Shown: in pieces, positions 1 through 10,826 of the stretch
How positions within the stretch are numbered: position 1 is the stretch's first letter
Layout: the number at the start of each line of letters is the position of its first letter
Assembly: GCF_910592395.1 (NCBI RefSeq)
Contig: NC_088313.1
Span: 11,074,937 to 11,138,936, forward strand
Length of the DNA stretch: 64,000 bases
From: Lineus longissimus
Taxonomy: Eukaryota > Nemertea > Pilidiophora > Heteronemertea > Lineidae
Direction: 5' to 3'
Made by a program: the position numbers and the translations under genes
Notes under the pieces: model-generated
What the model saw: the letters and a program-made list of their open reading frames with translations, nothing else
Databases searched by the model: none
Told to the model about the DNA's origin: nothing

Positions 1-1150
1 TATGGTTTGATGTACAAGGGTATATCTCTTCCGCTACTCATTAATAAAGACCAAGTTTAAACTTAGCCAATGCTATAACACGCATTATCCTGAAACAAAG
101 AGATTGTATGTATTAATGCCATGGATATTTCATTGCATGTATGTAATGTTAATAAAGTAGGAGCTAGGCCCTTTCCATTGATGTTTTTATGTCACCCATG
201 CGCCCACGGATGACTGCCCTGTCTGGAAGTGACATGCAGAAATATATTATTTCGAAGTCACCTGTTCCATTCTTTTTCATGTTGTGGGATGCAGGTGTAT
301 CCCTGGTGCATATGAGTATGTAGAAGTGTCTCACCAGATTATCAGTTGATTAACATGGCAGATAACGGTATCGGTTTAGCGACCAAATCTGTGCTTGGAG
401 GGAGACATGAGCGATCGTGGCCGTGGGTGAAGAATTAATCGATCACGCCAAAAAGGAAGCTCTTGATAACAAAAATTAATTCTCTTTCCTCCTTGACAGT
501 AGTCTTTCGTCTCTATGTCAGTATCATTAAAGACGAATCACGTATAGTAGTGATAAACAATGATTTAATTGAGCGTAGTATGGAAGAGGTTACATTCGGA
601 CACACATGGTGGTACTTGGGCCAGTACATATATCGGAGTACAAAAACATCTAATAAGCATTATTAGTTCGGCAATCTTAGAGCAAAGGTCACTACTAGGC
701 AATAACGTAACATCCCCCTTTCCGAAGCAAGTGACCTGCACTAAGGGTTTACAAGAGTCTCAAAATATTTTAATGTCTCGCCAATCAACTGTATAGTTAA
801 GCCCGAAAGAGTACTGAAATAAAAGACATTTAGTTTACACTAGTTTCTGAATTATTTCTAACTAAATCCAATTGAGTATCATCCAATATAGAATTTTCCA
901 GAATTCCACGAATATCGAACAACATGAAACAAAGTGTCCAATTAGAAATGTGTTTACACAAGTGCCAATATAGAATATTGTAATAAGGCACATGACGTGC
1001 ATGAGTGGCAGTTTAAATGTCTGAAAAGGTGTGGCACTTAAACTCCAGATTGTCTCTAAATATGACAGTGTCTCTAGGTTGTGACAATGAACAAGCATTT
1101 AGGTTTCAAAGTCTTAGTTTAAGATAGGCTGGTGGTTTCACTATCCTGCC
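1..1150. other. Unclassified sequence, no gene recognised
   Basis: I see no convincing coding region, RNA gene or paired terminal repeats here. The short open frames at 463-796 and 862-1098 have no recognisable motifs. Because a gypsy integrase C-terminus reading on the minus strand lies just to the right, part of this stretch could be the 3' end or LTR of that element, but I could not find matching LTR boundaries. Confidence 0.4.
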
Positions 1151-1199
1151 GGCTCGCGTTCTGGTGGCATTGTCAACTGGAGGCATTGTCAACTGGAGG

Positions 1200-1775
1200 C
1201 TGGTTGTTATGGTTACAGCGTGGTGTTGCAGTTGTTTCTACTTGACGACTCGGACTGGGCAGTGTAGTCTTGGCAAGGTGGCTCTGGGGTGTCTTCGCAG
1301 TAGTCATCAGGCAGTTCAGGTATTATCTCATGCTGTGGTGTGTGCTTCAAATGGCGTGTGTTGCATCTGTAGATCTGACCATTTTCTGCTTCCACGGTAT
1401 ATGAACGGATGTTGACTTTTTTGGCCTTTTTCCAAGGTAGGCGACTGTTATCAGTTGGTTAAATTCCGACAACATCCCCTTGTTTCAATGGCTGCAAATC
1501 TTTGGAGTGGTGGTTGTAGTTTTCCACTACCTTGTCTTTCCGATGTTTCAGCTGGTAGGGAACATCTTCAGCATCTGGTGTGAAAGGTTTGGGCATCTTC
1601 TCATGGATTGGCAAGGTTGTCCTAGTTTTACCAGATAGTCGCTGTGCTGGTGACAGGCCTATGCTCTCAGTTGGTGTGTTTCTTTGTGCAAGTAAGGCAA
1701 GATAAGGGTCATTGCCTGACTTGTGGGCCTTTTTGGTGAGTTTTTTGGCTACATTCACGGCGTTTTTGTGACGGC
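1200..1775 (-). pseudogene. Ty3/gypsy integrase C-terminal fragment
   Basis: Read on the minus strand, the segment encodes the end of an integrase of the K02A2.6-like gypsy type. The recognisable block is AKKLTKKAHKSG followed by RNTPTESIGLSPAQRL, the usual end of the catalytic core just before the C-terminal domain, and then SYTVEAENGQIYRCNTRHLK near 1340-1400, the typical C-terminal chromatin/DNA-binding tail. A stop interrupts the frame near 1459. The zinc-binding and most of the DDE core that should precede it are missing, so this is a dead remnant. No reverse transcriptase from the same element is adjacent: the sequence to the right is an unrelated LINE. Confidence 0.75.
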
Positions 1776-1897
1776 ATGGATTCTACCATCTCCTTTTCAT
1801 GTTGTTCTGGAAGAAGAGTAACCAGTAAATGACATAAAACGGGAATTTGAAAGTGGTTATGAGGCATTTATTTTGATGTTTCATGCAGACGACGTCA

Positions 1898-3021
1898 CGA
1901 TGTCAACACATTCATACTTCCCTGAATCATTCAAAAAGTAGATCATTATTCCTATTATTAAAGATTCCAGAAAATCACTGTGCGATTCTGATAACTACCG
2001 GGGGATAACCCTTAGCAGTATCCTCGGTAAGGTACTTGATCATATAATCATCAAGAAATGTCATGAGACTTTTAGGACGTCACATCTACAATTTGGGTTC
2101 AAAAGTAAGAATTCAACAACACAATGTACTTTTACAATGCAACAAACGATAGATTATTACAGAAAGAAAGGGTCAGATGTATATGCCATGTTCCTTGATG
2201 CCAGTAAGGCCTTTGACCGGGTCCAATACACCAAACTTTTTACACTTCTACTCAAGAAGGGATGCTGCCCTCTTATATTGCAAGGTTTTTAGCCAGAATT
2301 TATTCCCCCAGGAATGTTGTGTAAAGTTGAAAACCACGCAGAGTAGGGTGTTTAATGTAAGTAACGGGATAAAGCAGGGCGGCGTTCTGTCGCCTGTTCT
2401 TTTTTGTATATATATAGATGTACTCCTGGAGAGGCTTGAAATGTCAAAATTAGGGTGCCATGTCGGCCATGTGTTTATGGGGGCATTCTGATATGCAGGC
2501 GATATTGTTATCCTATCACCTATGAAATGCGGGTTACGGAAAATGTTAGATATGTGTGATTTATTCTCAACTGAATACTATCTAAACTTTAATCAAGCTA
2601 AAAGTATTTTACTTTTCTATGGACATAATAATGCAGTCGATGAAGTATACATTCTATGGAAGGGGAGAAGAATCATAGCAAAGGACAGTACCAAACATCT
2701 GGGTCATACTGTGGGTTTCAACGTGAAAAATGAGATTATTGACAGTGTCATAGCAGAAATGTACAAGAGAACCAACTGCCTCCTCTCCATCTTTGGGTTC
2801 TGTGATTTTGAGACGAAATACAGATTGTTTAAGACTTTTGTGATGTCCCTTTATGGTAGTTCCCTGTGGGATTACTCGCATCGGTCTTTCTCTAGGTTTT
2901 CCACGGCATGGAGAAATTGTATGCGTAAACTACTGTCATTACCAAGAAGAACACATGGGGCACTGTTGCCATTGATAGTGAGGGACGAAAATCCTAAGGC
3001 TCAGGTTTTTAAACGGTTTAC
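1898..3021 (+). pseudogene. Non-LTR reverse transcriptase, inverted copy (left arm)
   Basis: Plus-strand LINE reverse transcriptase. Motifs in order are YFPESFKK, NYRGITLSS, FLDASKAFDRV (motif A), NGIKQGGVLSPVLF (motif B) and a damaged catalytic box reading stop-YAGDIVIL where YADD is expected, then the thumb region. It carries a stop after FKK, a frameshift near 2280 and the stop before YAGD, so it is dead. It is a near-identical inverted copy of the minus-strand LINE to the right: 1898-2111 matches the region now split at 5875-6080, and 2112-3021 matches 3236-4144. The left copy has no trace of the Helentron-like insertion that splits the right copy. Confidence 0.85.
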
Positions 3022-4144
3022 AAAATTCTTCGAGACTTGTAGAAGGAGTGGTAATGAAAAAGTAAGAATGTCTGTAAATTTAACAATAACAGGACAATCA
3101 AATGCCAGAAACGTAATAGAAGTGAACAATTTTGTAAATTTTGTAAATGAGGAAAGGACTACAGAGGAGTATGGACAGATGTTGGAAATGATACGTGATT
3201 TATTAATAAAAAGAGTTTTTATTAATAAATCTTTCGTAAACCGTTTAAAAACCTGAGCCTTAGGATTTTCGTCCCTCACTATCAATGGCAACAGTGCCCT
3301 ATGTGTTCTTCTTGGTAATGATAGTAGTTTACGCATACAATTTCTCCATGCCGTGGAAAACCTAGAGAAAGACCGATGCGAGTAATCCCACAGGGAACTA
3401 CCATAAAGGGACATCACAAAAGTCTTAAACAATCTGTATTTCGTCTCAAAATCACAGAACCCGAAGGTGGAGAGGAGGCAGTTGGTTCTCTTGTACATTT
3501 TTGCTATGACACTGTCAATAATCTCATTTTTCACGTTGAAACCCACAGTATGACCCAGATGTTTGGTACTGTCCTTTGCTATGATTCTTCTCCCCTTCCA
3601 TAGAATGTATACTTCATCGACTGCATTATTATTTCCATGGAAAAGTAAAATACTTTTAGCTTGATTAAAGTTTAGATAGTATTCAGTTGAGAATAAATCA
3701 CACATATCTAACATTTTCCGTAACCCGCATTTCATAGGTGATAGGATAACAATATTGTCTGCATATCCGAATGCCCCCATAAACACATGGCCGACATGGC
3801 ACCCTAATTTTGACATTTCAAGCCTCTCCAGGAGTACATCTATATATATACAAAAATGAACAGGCGACAGAACGCCGCCCTGCTTAATCCCGTTACTTGC
3901 ATTAAACACCCTACTCTGCGTGGTTTTCCACTTTACACAACATTCCTGGGCGACATAAATTCTGGCTAAAAACCTTGCAATAAGAGGGCAGCATCCCTTC
4001 TTGAGTAGAAGTGTAAAAAGTTTGGTGTATTGGACCCGGTCGAATGCCTTACTGGCATCAAGGAACATGGCATATACATTTGACCCTTTCTTTCTGTAAT
4101 AATCTATCGTTTGTTGCATTGTAAAAGTACATTGTGTTGTTGAA
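2112..4144. repeat. Large inverted repeat of LINE sequence with 214-bp spacer
   Basis: Left arm 2112-3021 (910 bp) and right arm 3236-4144 (909 bp) are reverse complements with only scattered substitutions and 1-2 nt indels, about 98% identical by eye. The spacer 3022-3235 contains a smaller perfect palindrome at 3195-3230, GATTTATTAATAAAA and its complement around AGAG. The whole is a fold-back of roughly 2 kb. Confidence 0.9.
3236..4144 (-). pseudogene. LINE reverse transcriptase core (right arm)
   Basis: The minus frame (open from about 4119 to 3001) shows MFLDASKAFDRVQYTKLF (motif A), NGIKQGGVLSPVHF (motif B) and GYADNIVILSP at the catalytic position, where the second aspartate of YADD has become asparagine. 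The thumb region follows. The open frame runs on into the palindrome spacer and out of the LINE, so its last ~60 residues are not LINE-derived. It is the longest unbroken LINE frame in the window but is catalytically dead. Confidence 0.85.
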
Positions 4145-4151
4145 CTCCTCC

Positions 4152-4194
4152 TTTTTGGCTCACCGTAAGGGGAGTCTATACGATAGCGCTGTGT

Positions 4195-4237
<43 letters not shown>

Positions 4238-5874
4238 ATCCTAACAGTGGCACATTTCTTAACTGCTAGGGCTATGAACTTGAAACTTTGTACACAGAAT
4301 GCCCTAGGTCAGCTGACCTCTGACACTGATTTTCGGTCCGATCTGATTCTCTGTTTGGCCACCAGGGGGCCAAATGTCGATATCTAAAAAGTGTGATATC
4401 TCGCTTATTAGTGACTTGTTTTCGATAAAACTTTTGTTGTAGGTACTCATAGCAAATATACATTTTATATTATACGGGTTTTTAATTTGACCTTGTTTTC
4501 AAGGTCGCAGAGGTCATATGGCGTAAATTGGCCATTAGAGTGTAAACTATGGCACGTTTCTTAACCACTAAAGCTATGAACTTGAAACTTGGTACATATA
4601 ACCCCCTATATCACATAGCCTCTGGTGCTGAATTTTGGTTCGATCTGATTCCTAACTTTGCCACCAGGGGGCCAAAAGTGGAAATCTAAAAAGTGTGATA
4701 TCTCGCTTATAAGTGACTTGTTTTCGATAAAACTTTTGTTGTAGGTACTCATAGCAAATATACATTTTATATTATACGGGTTTTCAATTTGACCTACTTT
4801 TCAAGGTCACAGAGGTCATATGGCGTAAATTGGCCATTAGAGTGTAAACTATGGCACGTTTCTTAACCACTAAAGCTATGAACTTGAAACTTGGTACATA
4901 TAACCCCCTATATCACATAGCCTCTGGCGCTGAATTTTGGTTCGATCTGATTCCTAACTTTGCCACCAGGGGGCCAAAAGTGGAAATCTAAAAAGTGTGA
5001 TATCTCGCTTATAAGTGACTTGTTTTCGATAAAATTCTTATGGTAGGTACTGTTTGGAAGAATACATCACATATTTTACGGGTTTTCAATTTGACCTACT
5101 TTTCAAGGTCACAGACGTCATATGGCGTAAATTGGCTGTTAGAGTGTAAACTATGGCACGTTTCTTAACCAGTAAAGCTATGAACTTGAAACTTGGTGCA
5201 TATAACCCCCTACATCAGATAACGTCTGATGTCGAATTTTGGCCTGATCTGATTCTTTATTCGGCCACCAGGGGGCCATAACGGAAAAGGAAGAAGTGCA
5301 ATATCTTGCCTATTTGAGTGAATTGTTTTCGATAAAATTTTATGGCAGGGACTCCTAGCAAGGATACATCACATTTCCTATGATTTTTGGATTTGACCTC
5401 CTTTTCTAGGTCACAGAGGTCAAATGGCGTAAATTGACCGTTCGAGTGTAACTATGGCACGTTTCTTAACTGCTAAAGCTATGAACTTGAAAGTTGGTAC
5501 ATGTAACCCCCTACATCAGATAATCTCTGACACCGAATTTTGGCCTGATCTGATTCTTGATTTGGCCACCAGGGGGTCAAAACTGAAAAAGTAGGACGTG
5601 CAATATCTCGCTTATTAATGACTTTTTTTCGATGAATTTTTTATTGCAGGGACTCTTAGCAATCACACGATATTGATCTTGTTGATGTCATAGACAATTA
5701 TTGGTTGGATCATAAACTTATATATACTGCCCTGTCTTATTACTTGACATCAATACACATCTAAAAAAAGTCTTCATGCCTGATTGTGTTCACCATATTC
5801 ACCTCTAAACTAAGCATGATCCTGCCTAATAAAAGATGTATACGGTGAGCACAATGGCCCCTGGCCGTTTCATT
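4152..5874 (+). mobile_element. Helentron-like non-autonomous element, family 1 copy A
   Basis: The 5' end is a T-run plus GGCTCACCGT at 4152-4166. A CGT microsatellite follows at about 4195-4240, then five internal units of ~300 bp, then the 3' end ACGGTGAGC at 5842, followed at once by a stem-loop (AATGGCC CCT GGCCGTT) and TTTCATT at 5874. GCTCACCGT and ACGGTGAGC are inverted complements: one is terminal and the other lies just inside the stem-loop, the asymmetric arrangement described for Helentron-associated elements. It lies inside a LINE with no target duplication. Near 5670-5750 it keeps a stretch translating as VIDNYWLDHKLIYTALSYY, matching the C-terminus of a Helentron-type endonuclease. 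The classification is inferred from structure; no helicase is present. Confidence 0.7.
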
Positions 5875-6602
5875 AACCCAAATTGTAGTTGTGACGTCCT
5901 AAAAGTCTCATGACATTTCTTGATAATTATATGATCAAGTACCTTACCGAGGATACTGCTAAGGGTAATCCCCCGGTAGTTATCAGAATCGCACAGTGAT
6001 TTTCTGGAATCTTTAAGAATAGGAATAATGATCTACTTTTTGAATGGTTCAGGGAAGTATGAATGTGTTGACATTGTGGTAAACAAGGTAGCCAAACGTT
6101 CATCTAGAAGAACTGTCCTGTGTATGAGGTGGTCAGAAAATAAATGCTTCTCACCCTCATGTTTACCCTTGTTCAGACGCTTAATTGCCTCTCGTACCTC
6201 CAAGGGAGTGATCCCGTGACTATTGCACGAACACGTATTTTTCATACAACTGTTCTTAATCTCCCCGTCTATTCTTTCCATAAGTTGGTCCATTTCATTC
6301 TGGTCATACCCGACTGACGAGTACAGTCGTTCATACTTATCCGCAAATTTATTCGCAATTGATTGCTCATCAGTTGCTTCATCAATTTTGTTAGGAGGAG
6401 GCTTCTTACCGCCCTTCAGAGTTTTGACCATTTTCCAGAAATCCGTACCATTTTTTTCTAACTGAGCCTCTGCAATACGGGTTTGCTTCTCCCTCAAATT
6501 AAGTTTTTTCACCCTTTTTACAGCCAAGTGGTACCTCGCTCTCGTAGCTCTTCTGACCTCTGATACCACGCCGTTCCAGGGGGAACCTGTGTCCTTCCAT
6601 AA
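5875..6602 (-). pseudogene. LINE endonuclease-RT linker and RT N-terminus
   Basis: Continuation of the same LINE. It starts with WKDTGSPWNGVVSEVRRATR, then the basic RARYHLAVKRVKKLN segment and NGTDFWKMVKTLKG, usual for the linker before RT domain 0, then VREAIKRLNKGK and SYFPEPFKK followed by a TAG stop. The stop sits at the same codon as in the inverted copy at 1898-1960. After it come IIIPILKDSRKS and NYRGITLSS. Confidence 0.8.
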
Positions 6603-7273
6603 GGCTGGGTTCACATAGAACTATACGGTATTCGCTATACGCTATTCGGTATTCGCTATACGCTATACGGGCATGGCGAGTCACATAGGGTAGCATGCGT
6701 GCGGTATTCGGTCTTTTGGCGCCGATCAGATGGACAGTCCAGACGAAGAAGATTTGGCTCTTCTCTTAGCCGAGGATGAAGCTGACCAGGCACAAAGACC
6801 AAAGAAAGAAAGAACAGTATGGGTGCGGCAGCACTTTAAGATGAGACCTCTGTTGGGGGAGACCACAGGACATTTAAAAACCTCATGGATCATCCAGATG
6901 TTAATTAAAAGAATCATTTAGTTGATAAGTAATAAAACATGTAATGAAGGCCTGTACTTAGAAATTGCAATAAAATGAGTAAAAATGAGTACTATTGTTT
7001 CTAACTTATCCTAGTATGCAATAAATCGTTTAATAATTGTGATAGATAACATTAAAATGCACTGGTCACTTCTGAACAGGGTGGTATACGCTGCACGAAA
7101 GTCGAACGCGCACGATTTCCACTATACTATACGCAGGTATACGACCTTTTCGAATAGTGCCCTCTTATGTGACCCGGTATTGTGAAATTTCCTTGTTCGA
7201 TTTCAGGTACCCGCGTGCCCTGGCAAAACGTGCACCGAATACCCGAATAGTATAGTTCTATGTGAACCCTGCC
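6603..7273 (+). mobile_element. PIF/Harbinger-type non-autonomous element
   Basis: A 671-bp element with terminal inverted repeats GGCTGGGTTCACATAGAAC on the left and GGCAGGGTTCACATAGAAC (reverse complement) on the right, flanked by TAA on both sides (6600-6602 and 7274-7276). A 3-bp TWA duplication is the hallmark of PIF/Harbinger. Arrays of TATACG/TATTCG-like motifs lie inside both ends. Removing it joins the LINE frame exactly. Confidence 0.8.
6730..6921 (+). pseudogene. Harbinger transposase N-terminal remnant
   Basis: A 63-codon frame with an acidic start (DEEDLALLLAEDEADQ) followed by KKERTVWVRQHFKMRPLLGE. The basic WVR...RPLxG motif is typical of the N-terminal region of Harbinger nucleases. 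The DDE domain is gone, consistent with an internally deleted transposon. The mirror frame on the other strand is not meaningful. Confidence 0.5.
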
Positions 7274-7531
7274 TAATGAGTGCCAAAAAAGCGCATGTTC
7301 GCGTGCGTTCTTGACGTGATCCTTCCAACCTGGTATGCCCCTATTCACTGGTTCATTATATACGCCTATGCTAGGTAAACATTCTAAACCTGCATCAGCG
7401 CATGCTCTTACAATAGAGTCATGTAGATAGTCAATGTCCTCTTTGTGGTTATTACACATAAACATTTTACATGCATGCAATCCAATTGGGCAATCAATGT
7501 CGTGCAACTTGTCATTCAACCGTGCTTTGTA
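7274..7531 (-). pseudogene. LINE linker fragment between two insertions
   Basis: The minus frame YKARLNDKLHDIDCPIGL, then NNHKEDIDYLHDSIVRACAD and HVKNAREHALFWHSL, is the endonuclease-to-RT linker of the LINE. Both edges coincide with transposon target sites: TA at 7530-7531 and TAA at 7274-7276. Confidence 0.75.
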
Positions 7532-8590
7532 CAGTGGAACCCCGGTTGGCGACCACCCCGGTAACGCGACCACCCTGCTAACGCGACCACGATTCTCCAG
7601 TCCCGAATGGTTTCCTCTCTAATTACCATTAAGAGACCCCCGCTAAGACGACCACCCCGGTACCCCGACCGCGACCACCGGCTTGGCCGGTCCCAAACTG
7701 AAAATCAACCCCGCTAACCCGACCACCAGGCCTAATTGCCGTAATCGGTCGCGACCGCGGCATAGTATTAGCACCTCGCTGCCAAGCTTTGTTGAGACGG
7801 AGACAATGGCCATGGGAATACATATGAAAACAATGTGATTTTGCAGGTATGATCAATTGTATAAGTGTAAATGAATAAATAAACTTCCTTTTCTAACGTT
7901 TTCATAGTTTGTTTTCATCACTGAGCCAGTTCAGTACCAGACATGCGCACTCAGCAGCAGCAAAATCATGTGATTTGCGTGATTTGCATATGAACTTATA
8001 ATAAACGGCGGGTAGTTTGAAGATCACACTTATGACAATAACAAGCTTGCGAGACGTTTGAATGTTTTATGATATGGAGAACTTGGTTGATTTACTACAG
8101 TATCATTTTATATTTCTTGAAATATTTTGACTGAAAATAGATTTGATTAAAACTGTAGCATTACTCAACTCATCATTCACGTGGAATCATACGACAAGTT
8201 TACTTCAATCGTCACAAACAGTCGGGTACATGGAGGATGATTCACCAAATTGCCCGCAAATGCGTCACGTCGGGCAGATAATGAAACTTTGTGGATAAAA
8301 TGAGTTACAAAATTACCTTTTCTAACTCATTCTGAGAATGTAACATGTAATTTTATCGACGAACTGTTCTTGCGAGGCATGATAACAAAACTTTGGAGCG
8401 TGCATCATCTCAATCAGGCAGCGTTGCTATGGTAGTACAGCGTACACACGCCATGCAGTCGGCAATTTTGGCGGGAAAAATAATCATGTATTTCGTCTGG
8501 GGATTCCCAACCTCGCTAACACGACCACCCCGGTAACACGACCACTCCGACCACGGTCCCATGAGTGGTCGTGTTACCGGGGTTCCACTG
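7532..8590. mobile_element. pogo/Tigger-type MITE with CGACCACC subterminal repeats
   Basis: A 1059-bp element flanked by TA duplications (7530-7531, 8591-8592). Its ends are CAGTGGAACCCCGGT in inverted orientation. Just inside each end the motif CGACCACC recurs several times (left about 7548-7735, right about 8522-8555), likely transposase-binding repeats. No transposase remains. It interrupts the LINE endonuclease frame cleanly. Confidence 0.8.
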
Positions 8591-9360
8591 TACCTTTGAA
8601 CATCGGTTTCTGTGACTCTGTTCCAGTTGATAGTTGGTACCGCATGCCCATTAGGATTATCATTATCCTCAGACTGAACGATCAGATCGGTTGTCAGAAC
8701 AATGGGCGAGTGATCTGAAAAATTATCTACCTCATGCAGTACATCACATGTCACAATATTTGGCATCATGTTTTCAGAGACATAAAGGTGGTCAATTTTT
8801 GAACGTGCAAAATTAGCCTTGCTTTCAAATGTATAATCCACTTCGCCGCTTACCAATCGGAGTGATTCATTAGCAATGAAATCTGCTAGAATCTGAGTGT
8901 TCCTCACCCAGTTACGTACCCTGTCCACATTAAAATCACCTCCAAGGATAATACTATCAATAGATAGTATAATCAATAGATATTTGTGATTGGCATGTTC
9001 GGCTATAACTGCGCAGACTCTTTTGCAGTTCGCCACCTTAACATTCATACTATTTTTCCATAGAATTGCCACGCCACCATGCGGTCTCCCGACTAGTAAT
9101 TCTGTTTCATTCATCCTCGATACTCCATGACAGGAGCAATCATCTATTTCCCTTTCGAGTCGGTGCATCCCATCGCAGAATTGCGAATGCTCTTGCACCA
9201 TCACAAAATCTGAGATACACATTAATTTCCCGATATATTGGATCCTGTTCGCCCGGAGTTCATTTGAAATAAAACTCGTTATAGTCAAGTTCATGATCAG
9301 TAAAGCTAGAAAGAAACAGTCCATCTTCAATATTGTGATCAGACCCCTCATTGTGATATT
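8591..9360 (-). pseudogene. LINE AP-type endonuclease domain
   Basis: Exonuclease-endonuclease-phosphatase fold motifs are readable: VMVQEH near the start, RPHGGVAILW, ILGGDFNVDRV (the metal-site GDFN), then ARSKIDHLYVS and FSDHSPIVLTT (the C-terminal SDHxP catalytic histidine). The gap between HGGVAILW and GGDFN is shorter than usual, implying an internal deletion. The frame past 8591 belongs to the inserted MITE. Confidence 0.8.
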
Positions 9361-9399
9361 TCAGATTTTTTACCCTCCTGTGGAGGGGGTACGTACTTA

Positions 9400-9790
9400 C
9401 TGACCCCAACACCTCGCGGCCACAGAGAGTCCTTAAACAGGTCCGCGAACTGATCTTTCGGAACTTTCATTTTAATGATTTGAACTTAGCCTCTTCATGA
9501 GATAGGCACTCCACGCCCATCACAGAGAACCCATGATCTGTCACGAATGTCTTTAAATCTCCGCAGGTAGTATCTTTATCAAGTCTAAACACGAAAAGGT
9601 CCCTGCCAGGTTCAAGAGCTCCCTTTATCAGACATTTATTGGAATCGGACTGTCCGTACACGACGTGTCGTTTACGCCGTATCTTAGTCTTATTTTTCAC
9701 CAGGGTGAATCCTTCAGAATCCTTACTGTGGTTGGTATCCAGTGACGTGTTAATACCAAAATTGCTCATGGCCAACACTCACAAACGAAT
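9400..9790 (-). pseudogene. LINE ORF1 C-terminal part
   Basis: The minus frame contains GRDLFVFRLDKDTTCGDLKT and GVECLSHEEAKFKS, followed after a frame break by DLFKDSLWPRGVGV and a tail. This resembles the RRM-like C-terminal domain seen in ORF1 of many animal LINEs. The 5' part of ORF1 is missing: at about 9790 the sequence changes to Helentron-related material. Confidence 0.55.
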
Positions 9791-9804
9791 TACATACATA
9801 CCTT

Positions 9805-10826
9805 TTGTCATACAGACAAATGGCCAACCTCATTCGTAATTTCGGTAACATTGACAAGCCCGTTCTTGTTCACAACTTAGACAAAGATGACAAACGCCTA
9901 AAGATGATAATGCAGAAGAACTACACAGAAGACATAGACACTTTTATGGCACAGACATTTCATTTCAAACAATTCATCATAAAACAAACCACTAAAGCAC
10001 AACCACCATTATCCAAAAAAGAATGTCCACATACAGAGTTAGACATGGTGTTCAGTAATCAATCAAATTCTCAAAACATTAACTTCTGCTCTGTCATTCC
10101 CCAAAGCTGGTCCCATCATCAAATAATACAAATTGCCCTGTCCTATCAACCTAATAATCAAGTCAAAAATGTCTACCACAATGCAAGATCGGTCCATGCA
10201 AATTTCAATGATCTAAGACTGGACCCAAACATCAATGCTGGATCTATTGTTGCACTCGCAGAATCAAAGCTCAAACCCTCTGATCTTGACAGTCATTATT
10301 CTATCCTTAACTTCCAGCTAATACGCAATGACCAAACAATAGCCAATAGTATGCAAAGACCCCCACATGGCTTGATTATGTATGTCAAAAATGATATCAA
10401 AATATTGGGAAAAGAATCCATCAGTAGTTTTGACTTTGAATCCATATCACTCTGCATACAGCCCCCTCATCACCATACAGTCCTTCATGTCATCGCAATA
10501 TATGCATCACCAAATTGCACTTTCCAAAATCTTCTCTATGAATTACAAGAATGTCTATTATCCTATGAACCAAATACATTGTAATAGGAGATTTCTATAT
10601 GAAATCCATTAGGGGAACTGAAAACTACAATGCCAAGTTAGAAACATACATGTTCCAAGCATACAATCTACGACAATACATGACCAACAACACCACTGAT
10701 TACAATTCCAAACTAGATCTAGTCTTCAGCAATGACATCCCATCAAACAACATTGACTTTGTTGGTGTGTTAGACAATTATTGGTCTGATCATAAAATAG
10801 TCTGTAGTGCCCTGTCATATTTGTAG
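9805..10826 (+). pseudogene. Helentron-type AP endonuclease remnant
   Basis: The plus frame holds a C-terminal endonuclease motif (LDMVFSNQ, then SWSHHQIIQIALSY), then a fresh N-terminal start (VYHNARSVHANFNDLR, IVALAESKL, LIRNDQ, PPHGLIMYVKND). A frameshift occurs near 10575, then VIGDFYMKS, LDLVFSND and DNYWSDHKIVCSALSYL to 10826. The YHNARSxHANF...AESxL...LIRNDQ...HGLxxYVK series is characteristic of the endonuclease fused to the C-terminus of Helentron Rep-helicase proteins. So there is one full-length but frameshifted domain preceded by the back half of another. No helicase or Rep remains. The GDFN asparagine is replaced by tyrosine. Confidence 0.6.

Larger units (their letters stand above)
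3236..9790 (-). mobile_element. Non-LTR retrotransposon (ORF1-EN-RT), split by three insertions
   Basis: One LINE read on the minus strand can be followed across 9790-8591, 7531-7274, 6602-5875 and 4144-3236. Reading continues exactly across each interruption: TDVQR at 8591 resumes as YKARLNDKL at 7531, FWHSL at 7274 resumes as WKDTGSPW at 6602, and the RT sequence at 5875 resumes at 4144. It holds the end of an ORF1, an AP-type endonuclease, a linker and RT motifs. Several stops, a YADN in place of YADD and an apparent deletion in the endonuclease make it inactive. The clade is not certain: the CCHC-free endonuclease plus this linker resembles L2/CR1- or Rex-like elements. Confidence 0.8.

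Noticed and set aside
6726-6917. Minus-strand frame opposite the Harbinger N-terminus
   Set aside because: The plus frame has the acidic start and WVR...RPLLGE motif; the minus frame has none.
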